Assembly (NCBI GenBank): GCA_029253585.1
Contig: JAQWZF010000018.1
Location: forward strand, 124,001 to 188,000
Reading direction: 5' to 3'
DNA from: Gammaproteobacteria bacterium
GTDB taxonomy: Bacteria; Pseudomonadota; Gammaproteobacteria; Pseudomonadales; Pseudohongiellaceae
DNA: 64,000 bases
Shown: piece by piece, positions 47,037 through 54,956 of the stretch
Position numbering within the stretch: the stretch's first letter is position 1
Layout of the letters: every line of letters begins with the position of its first letter
The notes under the pieces: model-generated
Databases searched by the model: none
What the model was told of the DNA's origin: nothing
What the model saw: only the letters and a program-made list of their open reading frames with translations
Program-made: the position numbers and the translations under genes

Positions 47037-47525
47037 ATGAACCTTAAACCAGTCATCCTCCTATATGATTTGAACAATAACTTAGTCGACGAAGCGGCTG
47101 CGCTAATTGGTCATACCAGTTTATATACGACAATCAATACCTACAACGAAACAAACGCGACTGAGGCGATTCAACAATACAATCGTATGTTCGGGCTGGT
47201 AACAAATAAGATCTCTTGCGTGGTAACGGGTTGGAATCCCTATAAGAAGCCGCGAGACCAATTTCTCTTTCGACTACGAAGTGAGGAAAAACGCAGCCCG
47301 TTTCGCAGTGCCACGCCTGTAATCATCATTACTGAAGATCATCGCCGTGACCTGAAGACCTTGGCCTTGGATCCTACCGAAGGCAGCGTGGCTGCCTATA
47401 TGCATATGGATGACTTTCAGAACTCCATCGCCGATACCCTGCACAAGATTGTCTTTGGCAATCGCGCACAAGAGCTCAACTCTGTCGCCTATGCGCAGTT
47501 TTCGAGTCAGGAAGATTCTGACTAG
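47037..47525 (+). CDS. Receiver-like protein apparently lacking the phospho-acceptor Asp
   Basis: A 162-residue protein with an alternating beta/alpha pattern of a response-regulator receiver (VILLYDLNNN, then ISCVVTGWNPY, then TPVIIITEDHRRD). Where the phosphorylated Asp of strand 3 is expected (usually LDxxMP), the sequence reads TGWNPYKKP, so the Asp is missing. The acidic pair after strand 1 is reduced to one Asp. No output domain, histidine kinase or phosphotransfer protein is seen next to it. It may be a stand-alone pseudo-receiver; the family assignment is from pattern only. Confidence 0.5.
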   Translation: MNLKPVILLYDLNNNLVDEAAALIGHTSLYTTINTYNETNATEAIQQYNRMFGLVTNKISCVVTGWNPYKKPRDQFLFRLRSEEKRSPFRSATPVIIITEDHRRDLKTLALDPTEGSVAAYMHMDDFQNSIADTLHKIVFGNRAQELNSVAYAQFSSQEDSD

Positions 47526-47736
47526 CTGGCTTGCAAGCTGTTGATATTTATATATAATTATTATTGCTTAGAAATTGCAGTTACTAGTTGGTGATCTAAA
47601 TCGAGGAGTATTCGTTGGTGCCTACCGTTACGTATCCGATCATTGTATTGCCTCTCTTGGTTTACTCTCTTAGTTGACCTCTCTAGTTTAATTCTCGTTC
47701 TTCGTTCGTAGATGGGAGCTGCATTCTTTATAATGT

Positions 47737-48303
47737 TTAGTTTTGCAGCTCTTTGTAGCGAAAACAATTAGCAGTGTGGTCATTGACTAAGCCTGCTGCC
47801 TGCATGAATGCGTAGCAGATAGTGCTGCCAATAAATTTAAACCCGCGCTTCTTCAGATCTTTCGACATTGCGTCGCTGATATCGGTAGTAGCGGGCACGT
47901 TCTTCGCGTTCTTGCGCTTGCCGTCTAGCACACCGCCGCCGGTAAAGGACCAGATGTAACTATCGAAGCTACCGAATTCCTTCTGTACCTGTTTGAAAGC
48001 AAGCGCATTGCTGCGAATAGAATACAGCTTTAGGCGATTGCGAATAAGCCCCGTATCGAGAAGGTGCTTCTCGATAGTCTTGTCGGTCAGTCTCGCGACC
48101 CTGTCTATCTCGAAATCCTTAAAGCACTTGCGGTAGTGATTGCGCTTTTTCAGCACTGTGATCCAGCTCAGGCCAGCCTGTTGACCTTCCAGACAGAGAA
48201 ATTCAAAGAGCAGCCTCTCGTCATGAACAGGGACTCCCCACTCCTCGTCGTGATAGGCGATATAGACTGGGTCTTTGCCAGACCACCAGCAACGATTGCT
48301 CAT
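47737..48303 (-). CDS. tag: DNA-3-methyladenine glycosylase I
   Basis: Base-excision repair enzyme that removes 3-methyladenine, 188 residues, normal length. The N-terminal zinc ligands are in RCWW and YHDEEWG (Cys and His), and the C-terminal ligands are in VNDHTANCF (His and Cys), the four-ligand zinc snap of Tag. LEGQQAGLSWITVLKKR and the GFKFIGSTICYAFMQAAGLVNDH segment are family hallmarks. Monocistronic, divergent from the MFS gene. Confidence 0.95.
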   Translation of the reverse strand: MSNRCWWSGKDPVYIAYHDEEWGVPVHDERLLFEFLCLEGQQAGLSWITVLKKRNHYRKCFKDFEIDRVARLTDKTIEKHLLDTGLIRNRLKLYSIRSNALAFKQVQKEFGSFDSYIWSFTGGGVLDGKRKNAKNVPATTDISDAMSKDLKKRGFKFIGSTICYAFMQAAGLVNDHTANCFRYKELQN

Positions 48304-48476
48304 AGGTAATGCCCCTCCGATATAAAATACTGTATATAAAAACAGCGGTCTCTGTAAGCAGATTTTGCCAAGTAAAGACGAAAAATAACCCTGATCACCA
48401 GCTTAGTCGAGCACCACGCATAATTTATTTTTCTTCGCCGAAAGCGGATCTCCTTTAACTTCATTAGCTCGGCGTT

Positions 48477-49934
48477 TTGAGACAGAAGCAGGTAGATTTA
48501 CAAGATAGAGTCAGCGGTGGCCGGGAGGCTTGGTCACGCCTTTTCTTTGGGATTGAATGGCAGACCTTTTGTTTGAGCAGGTCAAGCTCTATACTGCGCG
48601 CACACTTTAGGAGCGTCAATATTTCTTCCCCCTCTACAGAATCAGTTACGGCAAAACCCAGCGCTTTCGCCGTATTCTCTATAAAGCAGTTCCGTTGGTT
48701 ATTCCTCGGGAATGCAGCCTTCTTCTTTGCCATGCAAGGGCAGATGCTAACCCGCACGATTATCGCCTGGGACCTGACTGGCGAGGCGACATCCCTAGCC
48801 TATATCAATCTGGTGGTGGCGATTCCGATGATCTTCGCCTCACTGTTAGGTGGTGCAATCACCGATAGGGTGGAGCGCAGGCAGCTAGTGATAATAGGTC
48901 AATGCCTGATTATGGCCAATGAGATCTTCATTTTGGCCCTGCTGTTAACCGATCGTCTAGAATTCTGGCATATGTTGTGTACGGCGTTCGTGGCGGGCTG
49001 TGCCTTTCCTTTTATTATGCCGGCGCGTATGGCGATTACAGCGACAGTGGTGGGCCCGGAGAAGCTGCAGAGCGGCATGGCCTTCTCTAGCGGCGTGATG
49101 AATCTAAGTCGCGTCACCGGCCCTGCTATAATGGGGCTGGTAGTGGCACAGTATTCAGCCACCGCTGCGTATATGCTCTCTGTCACCCTCTATAGCACGG
49201 CAATTCTCTGTATGTTTGGTGTGCAGCGAAGCCACTCTAATACCAGCGGCAAGCCGAAGGAAAAATTATTGGCAGATATCGGTCAGGGCTTTAGCTATGT
49301 GCGTAACAACCGGCCGGTATTGCTGTGCCTGGTATTCGGGCTGGTACCCATGCTGCTGGCCATGCCCTTTCAGAGCATTCTCGTCATGCTCGCCGAGCAA
49401 CAGTGGGGTGTTGGCGAAAGTGGTGTAGGTACACTGATGGCTATAGGCGGCATAGGGGGTGTGTTGGGGTCTATCTGGATTCTGCGCCGTGGCGACAACG
49501 CCTCGCGGCTTAAGCTGATGCTGGGCAGCACCGCAGCCTTCGGTGTCTTGCTGGCAATATTTGTTGAAATTGATAGCTTCTATCTGGCGCTATTCCCGCT
49601 CTTGCTGGCGAATATGTGTGTGAGTGCGAGCCAGACAATCAACAATGCCTCGATACAGATTCTGGTAGATGACAGTGTAAGAGGGCGCATGAGCAGTTTC
49701 ATGATGCTGTCCTTCGCGCTCACTCCCATCGGTGTATTCCCGCTGGCGATAGCGGCAGATAACATTGGCGCGGCGAATGCGCTATTCGGCGCCTGCATGA
49801 TTCTTCTGGCGACGGTAGCAGCCTTCTATCTGTTGAGCCCGACGCTGCGCAATTTGGATGGCAATATAAAGGCCTCTATGGCGAAGGCGATAGCGAAGAA
49901 GGAAGCGGCAGCAAAGGCGGTACAAGCTAACTAG
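48477..49934 (+). CDS. MFS transporter (EntS/MFS_3-like)
   Basis: Major facilitator with about 12 TM helices, 485 residues as the longest reading from ATG 48477. The first TM region begins only near residue 70 (FAVFSIKQFRWLFLGNAAFFFAMQGQMLTRTIIAW), so 60 hydrophilic residues would precede it; the real start may be further in, for example TTG 48573. Loop 2-3 contains GGAITDRVERRQLVIIGQ, the MFS motif A. The second half keeps VGTLMAIGGIGGVLGSIW. Related proteins export siderophores or drugs; nothing local specifies a substrate. Its stop lies in a short tandem repeat. Confidence 0.87.
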   Translation: MRQKQVDLQDRVSGGREAWSRLFFGIEWQTFCLSRSSSILRAHFRSVNISSPSTESVTAKPSAFAVFSIKQFRWLFLGNAAFFFAMQGQMLTRTIIAWDLTGEATSLAYINLVVAIPMIFASLLGGAITDRVERRQLVIIGQCLIMANEIFILALLLTDRLEFWHMLCTAFVAGCAFPFIMPARMAITATVVGPEKLQSGMAFSSGVMNLSRVTGPAIMGLVVAQYSATAAYMLSVTLYSTAILCMFGVQRSHSNTSGKPKEKLLADIGQGFSYVRNNRPVLLCLVFGLVPMLLAMPFQSILVMLAEQQWGVGESGVGTLMAIGGIGGVLGSIWILRRGDNASRLKLMLGSTAAFGVLLAIFVEIDSFYLALFPLLLANMCVSASQTINNASIQILVDDSVRGRMSSFMMLSFALTPIGVFPLAIAADNIGAANALFGACMILLATVAAFYLLSPTLRNLDGNIKASMAKAIAKKEAAAKAVQAN

Positions 49935-49978
49935 GCTAAGAAAGTACTAGGCTAAGGAAGTATCAGACTAAAAAAGTA
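49931..49978. repeat. Three 16-bp tandem repeats at the MFS stop codon
   Basis: CTAGGCTAAGAAAGTA, CTAGGCTAAGGAAGTA and TCAGACTAAAAAAGTA follow head to tail. The MFS stop TAG (49932-49934) sits inside the first unit. Units one and two differ at one base. The array lies between convergent genes. Confidence 0.75.
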
Positions 49979-49989
49979 CCAGCATAAGC

Positions 49990-50465
49990 CTAGCCTGAGG
50001 CAGGCTTATCTTCATCGAGTATCTCGGTGATACCGGTACCGATGCTGCGCGTGGATATGCTCACCTCAATCAGAAATAAGATAAGGCCCATTATCAGCAG
50101 CAACATGGCGCCTAGAAAAAACACCACGATCGCAGCCGATATGTTTATCGCGGCGAGCTCGCTGAAAAACAAAGAAACAATAACCAGACAAACCACCAGT
50201 GCCCCGGCGAAAAACATACGAATAGACCAGTTCGCCAGGCGTATTCGACTCCACAGCGCGCCGATTTCTGCCTGTAGCACATCGACGTGTTCGGATGCCT
50301 CTCCTTGCCAAGTCGTGTCTCCACGACACGCACTCTATCCACGGCGCGGCCCAGTCTCACCGAGAGTACGTTGAGTAAGCCGGCGATTCCCGCCAATAGA
50401 AACACGGGTGCCACGGCCAGCTGAATGACCTGTGCAACGGTTTCTATTTCGGTGAGTTCTTCCAT
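49990..50465 (-). pseudogene. DUF2721 membrane protein split by a frameshift
   Basis: The first frame (start 50465) gives the DUF2721 N-terminus, VAQVIQLAVAPVFLLAGIAGLLNVLSVRLGRAVDRVRVVETRLGKE, then becomes nonsense. The second frame continues ASEHVDVLQAEIGALWSRIRLANWSIRMFF and two further TM helices to the stop at 49990. Joined they make one DUF2721 protein of about 158 residues with three TM helices. One base is missing (or two extra) at about 50298-50304. It may be a sequencing error or a real lesion. Confidence 0.8.
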
Positions 50466-50494
50466 TCTTCGCTTCGCGTGATTTCTGTTAGTAA

Positions 50495-51277
50495 CTAAGC
50501 TCTAGCGGCTTTTGCGTCCAGGTCCTTCCAGTGTCTGGCGCCGTTACCGGGAGTGCGCGTAAAACTAATCCAAAGCTCGGCCGCAGCCATATTGCTCACC
50601 CCAGCCATCCAGAACGTGGTGCCAAACAACACCGCGATCTCAATGCCGGTAGTAGCCATCAGCGCAGTCAGCATCAAGCGCTCGGTAGCTATCGCCAACA
50701 TCAGCGCGAAGGCGCGAATCATCCACTCGCGATGCTGGCCAAAATTACGCTGCTTGATGCGCACCAGAGCCATTACTAGAGAGAGCAAGATAAAGAGAGA
50801 GAAGAAGGCTGTGGCCATGGACTCATTAAAGCCCTGATCGCCCACACCCATGAAAGGATCGAACACACCAATGGCGATGCCCGAAAAGGCACCGATGACG
50901 CCGCAGAGCAGAAAGATGCGCCCGCTGATGCGATGCGCCTTGATGTATTTCTTGCGCACGCCACGCATGAACTGCAGCGGCCCGAGTACCATCACGAAGA
51001 AGCCAGGCCCCAGATGCAGTATCGTCGCCATGGCATTGGTGTAGTAGCGAATATCGAAGGCATTAAACATCCCCTCAGGATTCGCAATGGGTTCAGAGAG
51101 AGCCCCTATCATGAAGCCCGTGCGACCGAAGATAGCCAATAGGCCGGTAAACACCAGCAGGGCAACTAATACCCAACCGACAACCTCCATACCCCGACGC
51201 AGAGCCGGCATAGGAGCCGCCGAGAAGTCCATACCACCCGTCGAAGGAGCAGTTTCACCTGCAATTAGATCTGACAT
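50495..51277 (-). CDS. DUF2306 membrane protein
   Basis: A 260-residue membrane protein with about seven TM helices. The segment FGPGFFVMVLGPLQF-like (here HLGPGFFVMVLGPLQFMRGVRKKYIKAHRISGRIFLLCGV) and RNFGQHREWMIRAFALMLA are hallmarks of DUF2306, including conserved His residues that could bind heme or metal. Function is unknown. It lies 29 bp upstream of the DUF2721 gene on the same strand and shares its probable transcript. Confidence 0.88.
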   Translation of the reverse strand: MSDLIAGETAPSTGGMDFSAAPMPALRRGMEVVGWVLVALLVFTGLLAIFGRTGFMIGALSEPIANPEGMFNAFDIRYYTNAMATILHLGPGFFVMVLGPLQFMRGVRKKYIKAHRISGRIFLLCGVIGAFSGIAIGVFDPFMGVGDQGFNESMATAFFSLFILLSLVMALVRIKQRNFGQHREWMIRAFALMLAIATERLMLTALMATTGIEIAVLFGTTFWMAGVSNMAAAELWISFTRTPGNGARHWKDLDAKAARA

Positions 51278-51430
51278 GCAATCCCCCGATTACCTGAATA
51301 ATAGTCTAGATGGAGAAAGTTTATAGGAGGAGGGGGGGTAAATGCCAGCTATGAAGGAGTGGCAAACAGCGGCCTTAGAGAAGTGATGAAGTGACCCATC
51401 AGCATTAACTGTATATAATCCACGTTCCAC

Positions 51431-51507
51431 GCGCCCATAGCTCAGCTGGATAGAGTAACTGGCTTCGAACCAGTTGGTCGGGAGTTCGAATCTCTCTGGG
51501 CGTGCCA
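51431..51507 (+). tRNA. tRNA-Arg (anticodon TCG)
   Basis: A 77-nt cloverleaf with encoded CCA. The acceptor stem is GCGCCCA/TGGGCGT, the D stem GCTC/GAGT, and the anticodon stem ACTGG/CCAGT encloses loop CTTCGAA with anticodon TCG. The T arm is GGGAG-TTCGAAT-CTCTC, the discriminator G and then CCA at 51505-51507. It reads CGA codons. An integrase remnant begins 47 bp after its 3' end, so this tRNA was probably an integration site. Confidence 0.96.
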
Positions 51508-51553
51508 TTTTTTTCAGCTAACCACTTGAAAGACTTAGAAAACTTCACAGTCT

Positions 51554-52139
51554 TTGGAGCAAGTGGTGACCAAATCGTTGACCAATTTAGGGAATCCAGC
51601 TTTCACATATAAGAAAGATGGAATCTTCTACTACTCGCGCAGAGTACCCTCTGATCTGCGTAATCATTACTCTAAACCCCGAATAGTTCAGTCCCTCAGG
51701 ACACGATCGCAATCTGCTGCGGCTAGGGCATCTTTAATTCTGACCTCACGTTTGGAAGAGTATTGGCTGAGTTTAAGAGTTCAATAGTTTGAACTGCCAA
51801 AACAGTATCTAATCTCAGATGCTGATTCTTCGGGAGGCTCAGTCCTTACAAATATTCAAGAGGCACTTGAAGAGTATTTTAGATTGAAAGGGGAGGGTAA
51901 GGTAAGGTAAGGACAAATACTTCTATGCCCTAACAAACAGAAATATAGGTTACTTGATTGAAAGTCTTGGAATACGATCTTTAGATCTGTATAGCACAGC
52001 AGATGCAGCACGGCTGAGGGATTGGCTTTTTGGTAGAAATCTATCGCTTTCAACAATTAAAAGAATCTTCAGCACTACCAAATCCGTCATTAATTTATTC
52101 ATCGCTGAACGTGGATTAGACATTAAAAATCCATTTTAA
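51554..52139 (+). pseudogene. Remnant of a tRNA-associated tyrosine-recombinase integrase (N-terminal part only)
   Basis: The TTG start at 51554 leads into the N-terminal DUF6538-type integrase region (YKKDGIFYYSRRVPSDLRNHY, IVQSLRTRSQSAAARA). An in-frame TAG follows at 51785, after which the frame continues as FELPKQYLIS...NIQEALEEYF until a frame break in three GGTAA copies (51896-51910). Removing two copies restores GEGKDKYFYALTNRNIGYLIESLGIRSLDLYSTADAARLRDWL, the SAM-like core-binding domain, to the stop at 52139. The catalytic domain with R...HxxR...Y is absent. The gene is dead through a stop, a slippage frameshift and a truncation, directly after tRNA-Arg. Confidence 0.85.
51896..51910. 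repeat. Triplicated GGTAA inside the integrase remnant
   Basis: Three head-to-tail GGTAA units. The flanking reading frames join sensibly if two units are removed, so a 10-bp expansion by replication slippage is the simplest explanation of the frameshift. Confidence 0.8.
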
Positions 52140-52186
52140 TCCCTATTACCCCTTTAATAGCCGCGTATCCCTGAATCTATTGGTGT

Positions 52187-52540
52187 CTAGAGTGTCTCCA
52201 GAATAGTGACCAGTTCACTAACAGTCGCTGGCAGCCTCGGTTCAAGTAGCTCCTCCTTGGCCGCCGTGTAGCGATTCTGGATATTGGCCAAGGTGTCTGC
52301 ATTGTTCATGCCACGGTATGTGTCGATGTAGAACTGGATCTCCAGTAGGAAATCTACGCGTCTTACGGCGGTAGTCTGAGGGCGAGCGCCAAGTGCGCTG
52401 CGTATTAAGATTATGGTGTTCTCCTGCAGTAAGGCATCTGTCTTCAGATGTTCGGCCAGGCTGGGCTGTGCATAGGATGAGAACAGCATCATCAGCATGG
52501 GAAGCAGAGGGAGAATAATTTTGGTGCCTAATTTGGACAT
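52187..52540 (-). CDS. Small exported helical protein of unknown function
   Basis: A 117-residue protein with a signal peptide (about residues 1-29, ending PSLA) and a helical mature part without recognised motifs. No cysteine, so not a lipoprotein. It lies between the integrase remnant and the MtfA pseudogene, in a decaying zone, yet its frame is intact and it has an ordinary start 28 bp after the pseudogene's stop on the same strand. Confidence 0.55.
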   Translation of the reverse strand: MSKLGTKIILPLLPMLMMLFSSYAQPSLAEHLKTDALLQENTIILIRSALGARPQTTAVRRVDFLLEIQFYIDTYRGMNNADTLANIQNRYTAAKEELLEPRLPATVSELVTILETL

Positions 52541-52568
52541 TGCTAAATTTTACTCGAAGCTCTTTGAT

Positions 52569-53193
52569 CTACCAATTCTCAGGGTCTAATTTGTAATAAT
52601 TTTTAAGCTGCTGATAAAGCTGCTTATGATGACTGGCCATCTCATGGGGGCGCTCGAAGAAGGTTTCGGTGACCACGGCAAAAAACTCTGCGGGGTTGGT
52701 GGCGCCGGAGTGATCCATCAGGCTATGTCTTCCGCGCCGTTGGTGGAGCCTAACTCATGATCTAGCTGATGCGCGAATTCGTGGAGACAAGCCCAAGCTC
52801 ATTCGCCACCTCTCTTGTTGCGACGAAGGTGGAGGGGTAGATAAGAATGGAATCCAGTTCGGGATAGGGCGTGCGTTTCTGATTGAGAATAAACAGACAG
52901 GCCTGCGTCGCGACAGTCACGCGGATATTATCGTCGATCTTCTGCCCGGCGCAGCCATAGAAGGTTTTGTCGGCGAGAAAGACCTTGATGAGAAATTGTA
53001 ACTGCGCCTGTTCTTGGTGAGGAATGCTGGCGACGAACGGCAACCTTTCTAACAGGGTTTGATGCCAGGCCTCGGGAAAGGCGCGCCTGCGAATGCGCGC
53101 TATGCGCAGGCGCGGCCAGAATACTACTCGGAAAATGGCCGCTACAAGGATTGGCAGTAGAATCAGTAAGGAGATTATTGATTGCGTGGTCAT
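52569..53193 (-). pseudogene. MtfA-type zinc peptidase (M90 family), decayed
   Basis: The first frame starts at ATG 53193 with an N-terminal TM and the MtfA start region (FPEAWHQTLLERLPFVASIPHQEQAQLQFLIKVFLADKTFYGCAG), ending at a stop at 52765. The zinc motif CLHEFAHQLDHELGSTNGAEDIA lies in a different frame overlapping that end (about 52786-52715), and the C-terminal part DHSGATNPAEFFAVVTETFFERPHEM...YYKLDPENW lies in a further frame to 52569. The linker of about 30 residues before HEFAH and the segment after it are missing. So there are at least two deletions/frameshifts; the protein cannot be a functional peptidase. Confidence 0.85.
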
Positions 53194-53279
53194 GATTCAT
53201 GATAACGAATAAAAAGGGCAAATTGTGATTAAAAGCAAATCACTATTGGCCCTTTTGCAGACTACTTTTTAGGCATAGC

Positions 53280-53723
53280 TCAGAAGCGCACTTCGAGATA
53301 ACCAATAGCGCCTTCGACGGCCGTGTACTGGTGAGGCGTTCCTTCGGGAATGATTATGGCATCGCCCACGGTGACTCTGCGTGCCAGCCCTTGCTCGATA
53401 TTAGCTCTGCCACCGTCAGCGGGCCTAACAATTATGCCGCCGGTAAGCAGGGTTCCTGCCCCTTCGGTTATGAAGTGAAGCTCCGCGCCTACTTCATGCA
53501 CTATCGCTCCTGCTGCAGCCGTGCGCCGGATCAGGTTGATGCGGTAGTCATCACCATTGTTGATGGTGCCCACAGCCATGTTTTCTCGCTCGCCGGCTGA
53601 CTTTTCCAAGGCACTATTAATATCGTCTGCCTTTATATAAAGAGCCGGTGGCAGGGCAGTCTGTGCAATCGCCAGAGTGCAGATAGAGAAGAGTATGCTG
53701 CCAAGAATTATTTTCTTTTTCAT
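53280..53723 (-). CDS. Exported cupin-domain protein
   Basis: A 147-residue protein with a signal peptide (about residues 1-20, ending LAIA) and a small single cupin barrel. Motif 1 is IVHEVGAELHFITEGAGTLLTGG (metal-binding His/Glu/His positions), motif 2 is GDAIIIPEGTPHQYTAVEGAIGY. It is periplasmic and probably binds a metal. The activity is unknown. It lies near the esterase and the PQQ dehydrogenase but is spaced from them. Confidence 0.85.
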   Translation of the reverse strand: MKKKIILGSILFSICTLAIAQTALPPALYIKADDINSALEKSAGERENMAVGTINNGDDYRINLIRRTAAAGAIVHEVGAELHFITEGAGTLLTGGIIVRPADGGRANIEQGLARRVTVGDAIIIPEGTPHQYTAVEGAIGYLEVRF

Positions 53724-53794
53724 TTTGGACTTCCTGATTTACTAATTAGTTTTATTATTTTTTTGAGTTTCTCTTAGAATTAATGCTCAACCGG

Positions 53795-54904
53795 TCAAGG
53801 AGCGGGCGATGCATTACATCCAGCGGCATCATCGACACAGCTGACATCCGACACCTGCTTACCGTCTATCAAGTCCTGTACCCAATCGACAAAACGTATA
53901 TCTTCTACCTCGTACTGATAGAAGATATCGTCTCGTAGTATCGTATGCACCGGGCCACCTGCGGTATAGCTGAAAAATTCACCGGTCGCGCTCTCTATTT
54001 CCTGAAAGCTGGTGAGCATTCGCATTGGCAGGCTATAGCTGTCCGGCGGATCGCCAATTACCTGTGTAAACATGATTTGCGTCTCATCCTCGGCGGCATT
54101 GTATTGCGCCAGGCGTAGATTGGGATTGTGATTTGCGCTGGCTATGTAGAAGTCTTCGAAAGTAATGGAGTCATTTGTCTCTCCGGCATATTCTTCCCAG
54201 TCTGGAAGTATCGCCGCGGTATCCCAGGCCCTAAGGGTCACTGGTAGCAGCGGGGTTCTGTAGCCGCCCGCGGCATCGGCTAGTAACACCACCGGCGTTG
54301 ATGAATAGTGTTCGGCAATAAAGCCCGAGTAGAAAGAGCCGCCGATAGCGCCCGCGCTGCTTCCCGCCACCACGATGTTGTCCACCGCGCTGAAATTCTC
54401 ATAGACCCAGTTCAATGAGGTCATGGCGTTCTCGAAACCGTTGTGATGGGCGGTATAGCTAACTTCGTTCCCTGTGGCATCTTCATAGCCGTAGGTCTTC
54501 TCGCCGCTACCGATATGTACGTCCCCCGTACAATAAGGAATGAATATCACATCGAAATCGGAGAATGGGTTTTCGCTATTGTCGAAATTGAAAATACCCT
54601 TCGCTAAACGGGGATTATTGGAATCCATGTCGGCGAAGGGGAAGTGGATGTTGGGCTCGCTGTTTAGGTCACAGGCCTGGCCGAACCAACAGGCGCCACC
54701 GCCATTAAAGTAGATAAGCATATTGTCGCTGCGCTCGGACAACTTGGAGTAGAACTGAAAGGGGGTCCCCGCAGAACACACTCCGTCGGTTTCTATCGTG
54801 TTCCAACCAGGCCCGAGGCTGTCCGCCGAAGGTAGATCGGCCTGCGCGCTTGCGGCGATTGGTAGCAACAAGAAAAGGGCTATAAATAGTGCTCGCATGA
54901 TCAA
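53795..54904 (-). CDS. Secreted pectinacetylesterase-like hydrolase
   Basis: A 369-residue exported hydrolase (signal peptide ending at about residue 21, ASAQA) of the pectinacetylesterase/NOTUM family. Signatures are LIYFNGGGACWFGQACD (about residue 64), the nucleophile motif IVVAGSSAGAIGGSFY (about 181), and VIFIPYCTGDVHIG. Family members remove acetyl or acyl groups from polymers such as pectin. ATG at 54898 may be the true start. About 50 bp separates it from the PQQ dehydrogenase stop; they may share a transcript. Confidence 0.85.
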   Translation of the reverse strand: MIMRALFIALFLLLPIAASAQADLPSADSLGPGWNTIETDGVCSAGTPFQFYSKLSERSDNMLIYFNGGGACWFGQACDLNSEPNIHFPFADMDSNNPRLAKGIFNFDNSENPFSDFDVIFIPYCTGDVHIGSGEKTYGYEDATGNEVSYTAHHNGFENAMTSLNWVYENFSAVDNIVVAGSSAGAIGGSFYSGFIAEHYSSTPVVLLADAAGGYRTPLLPVTLRAWDTAAILPDWEEYAGETNDSITFEDFYIASANHNPNLRLAQYNAAEDETQIMFTQVIGDPPDSYSLPMRMLTSFQEIESATGEFFSYTAGGPVHTILRDDIFYQYEVEDIRFVDWVQDLIDGKQVSDVSCVDDAAGCNASPAP

Positions 54905-54956
54905 TCTCCTAAATTTTCGCTACTGCTAATACTGGTTGTAGGTATGTTGGCTCAGC

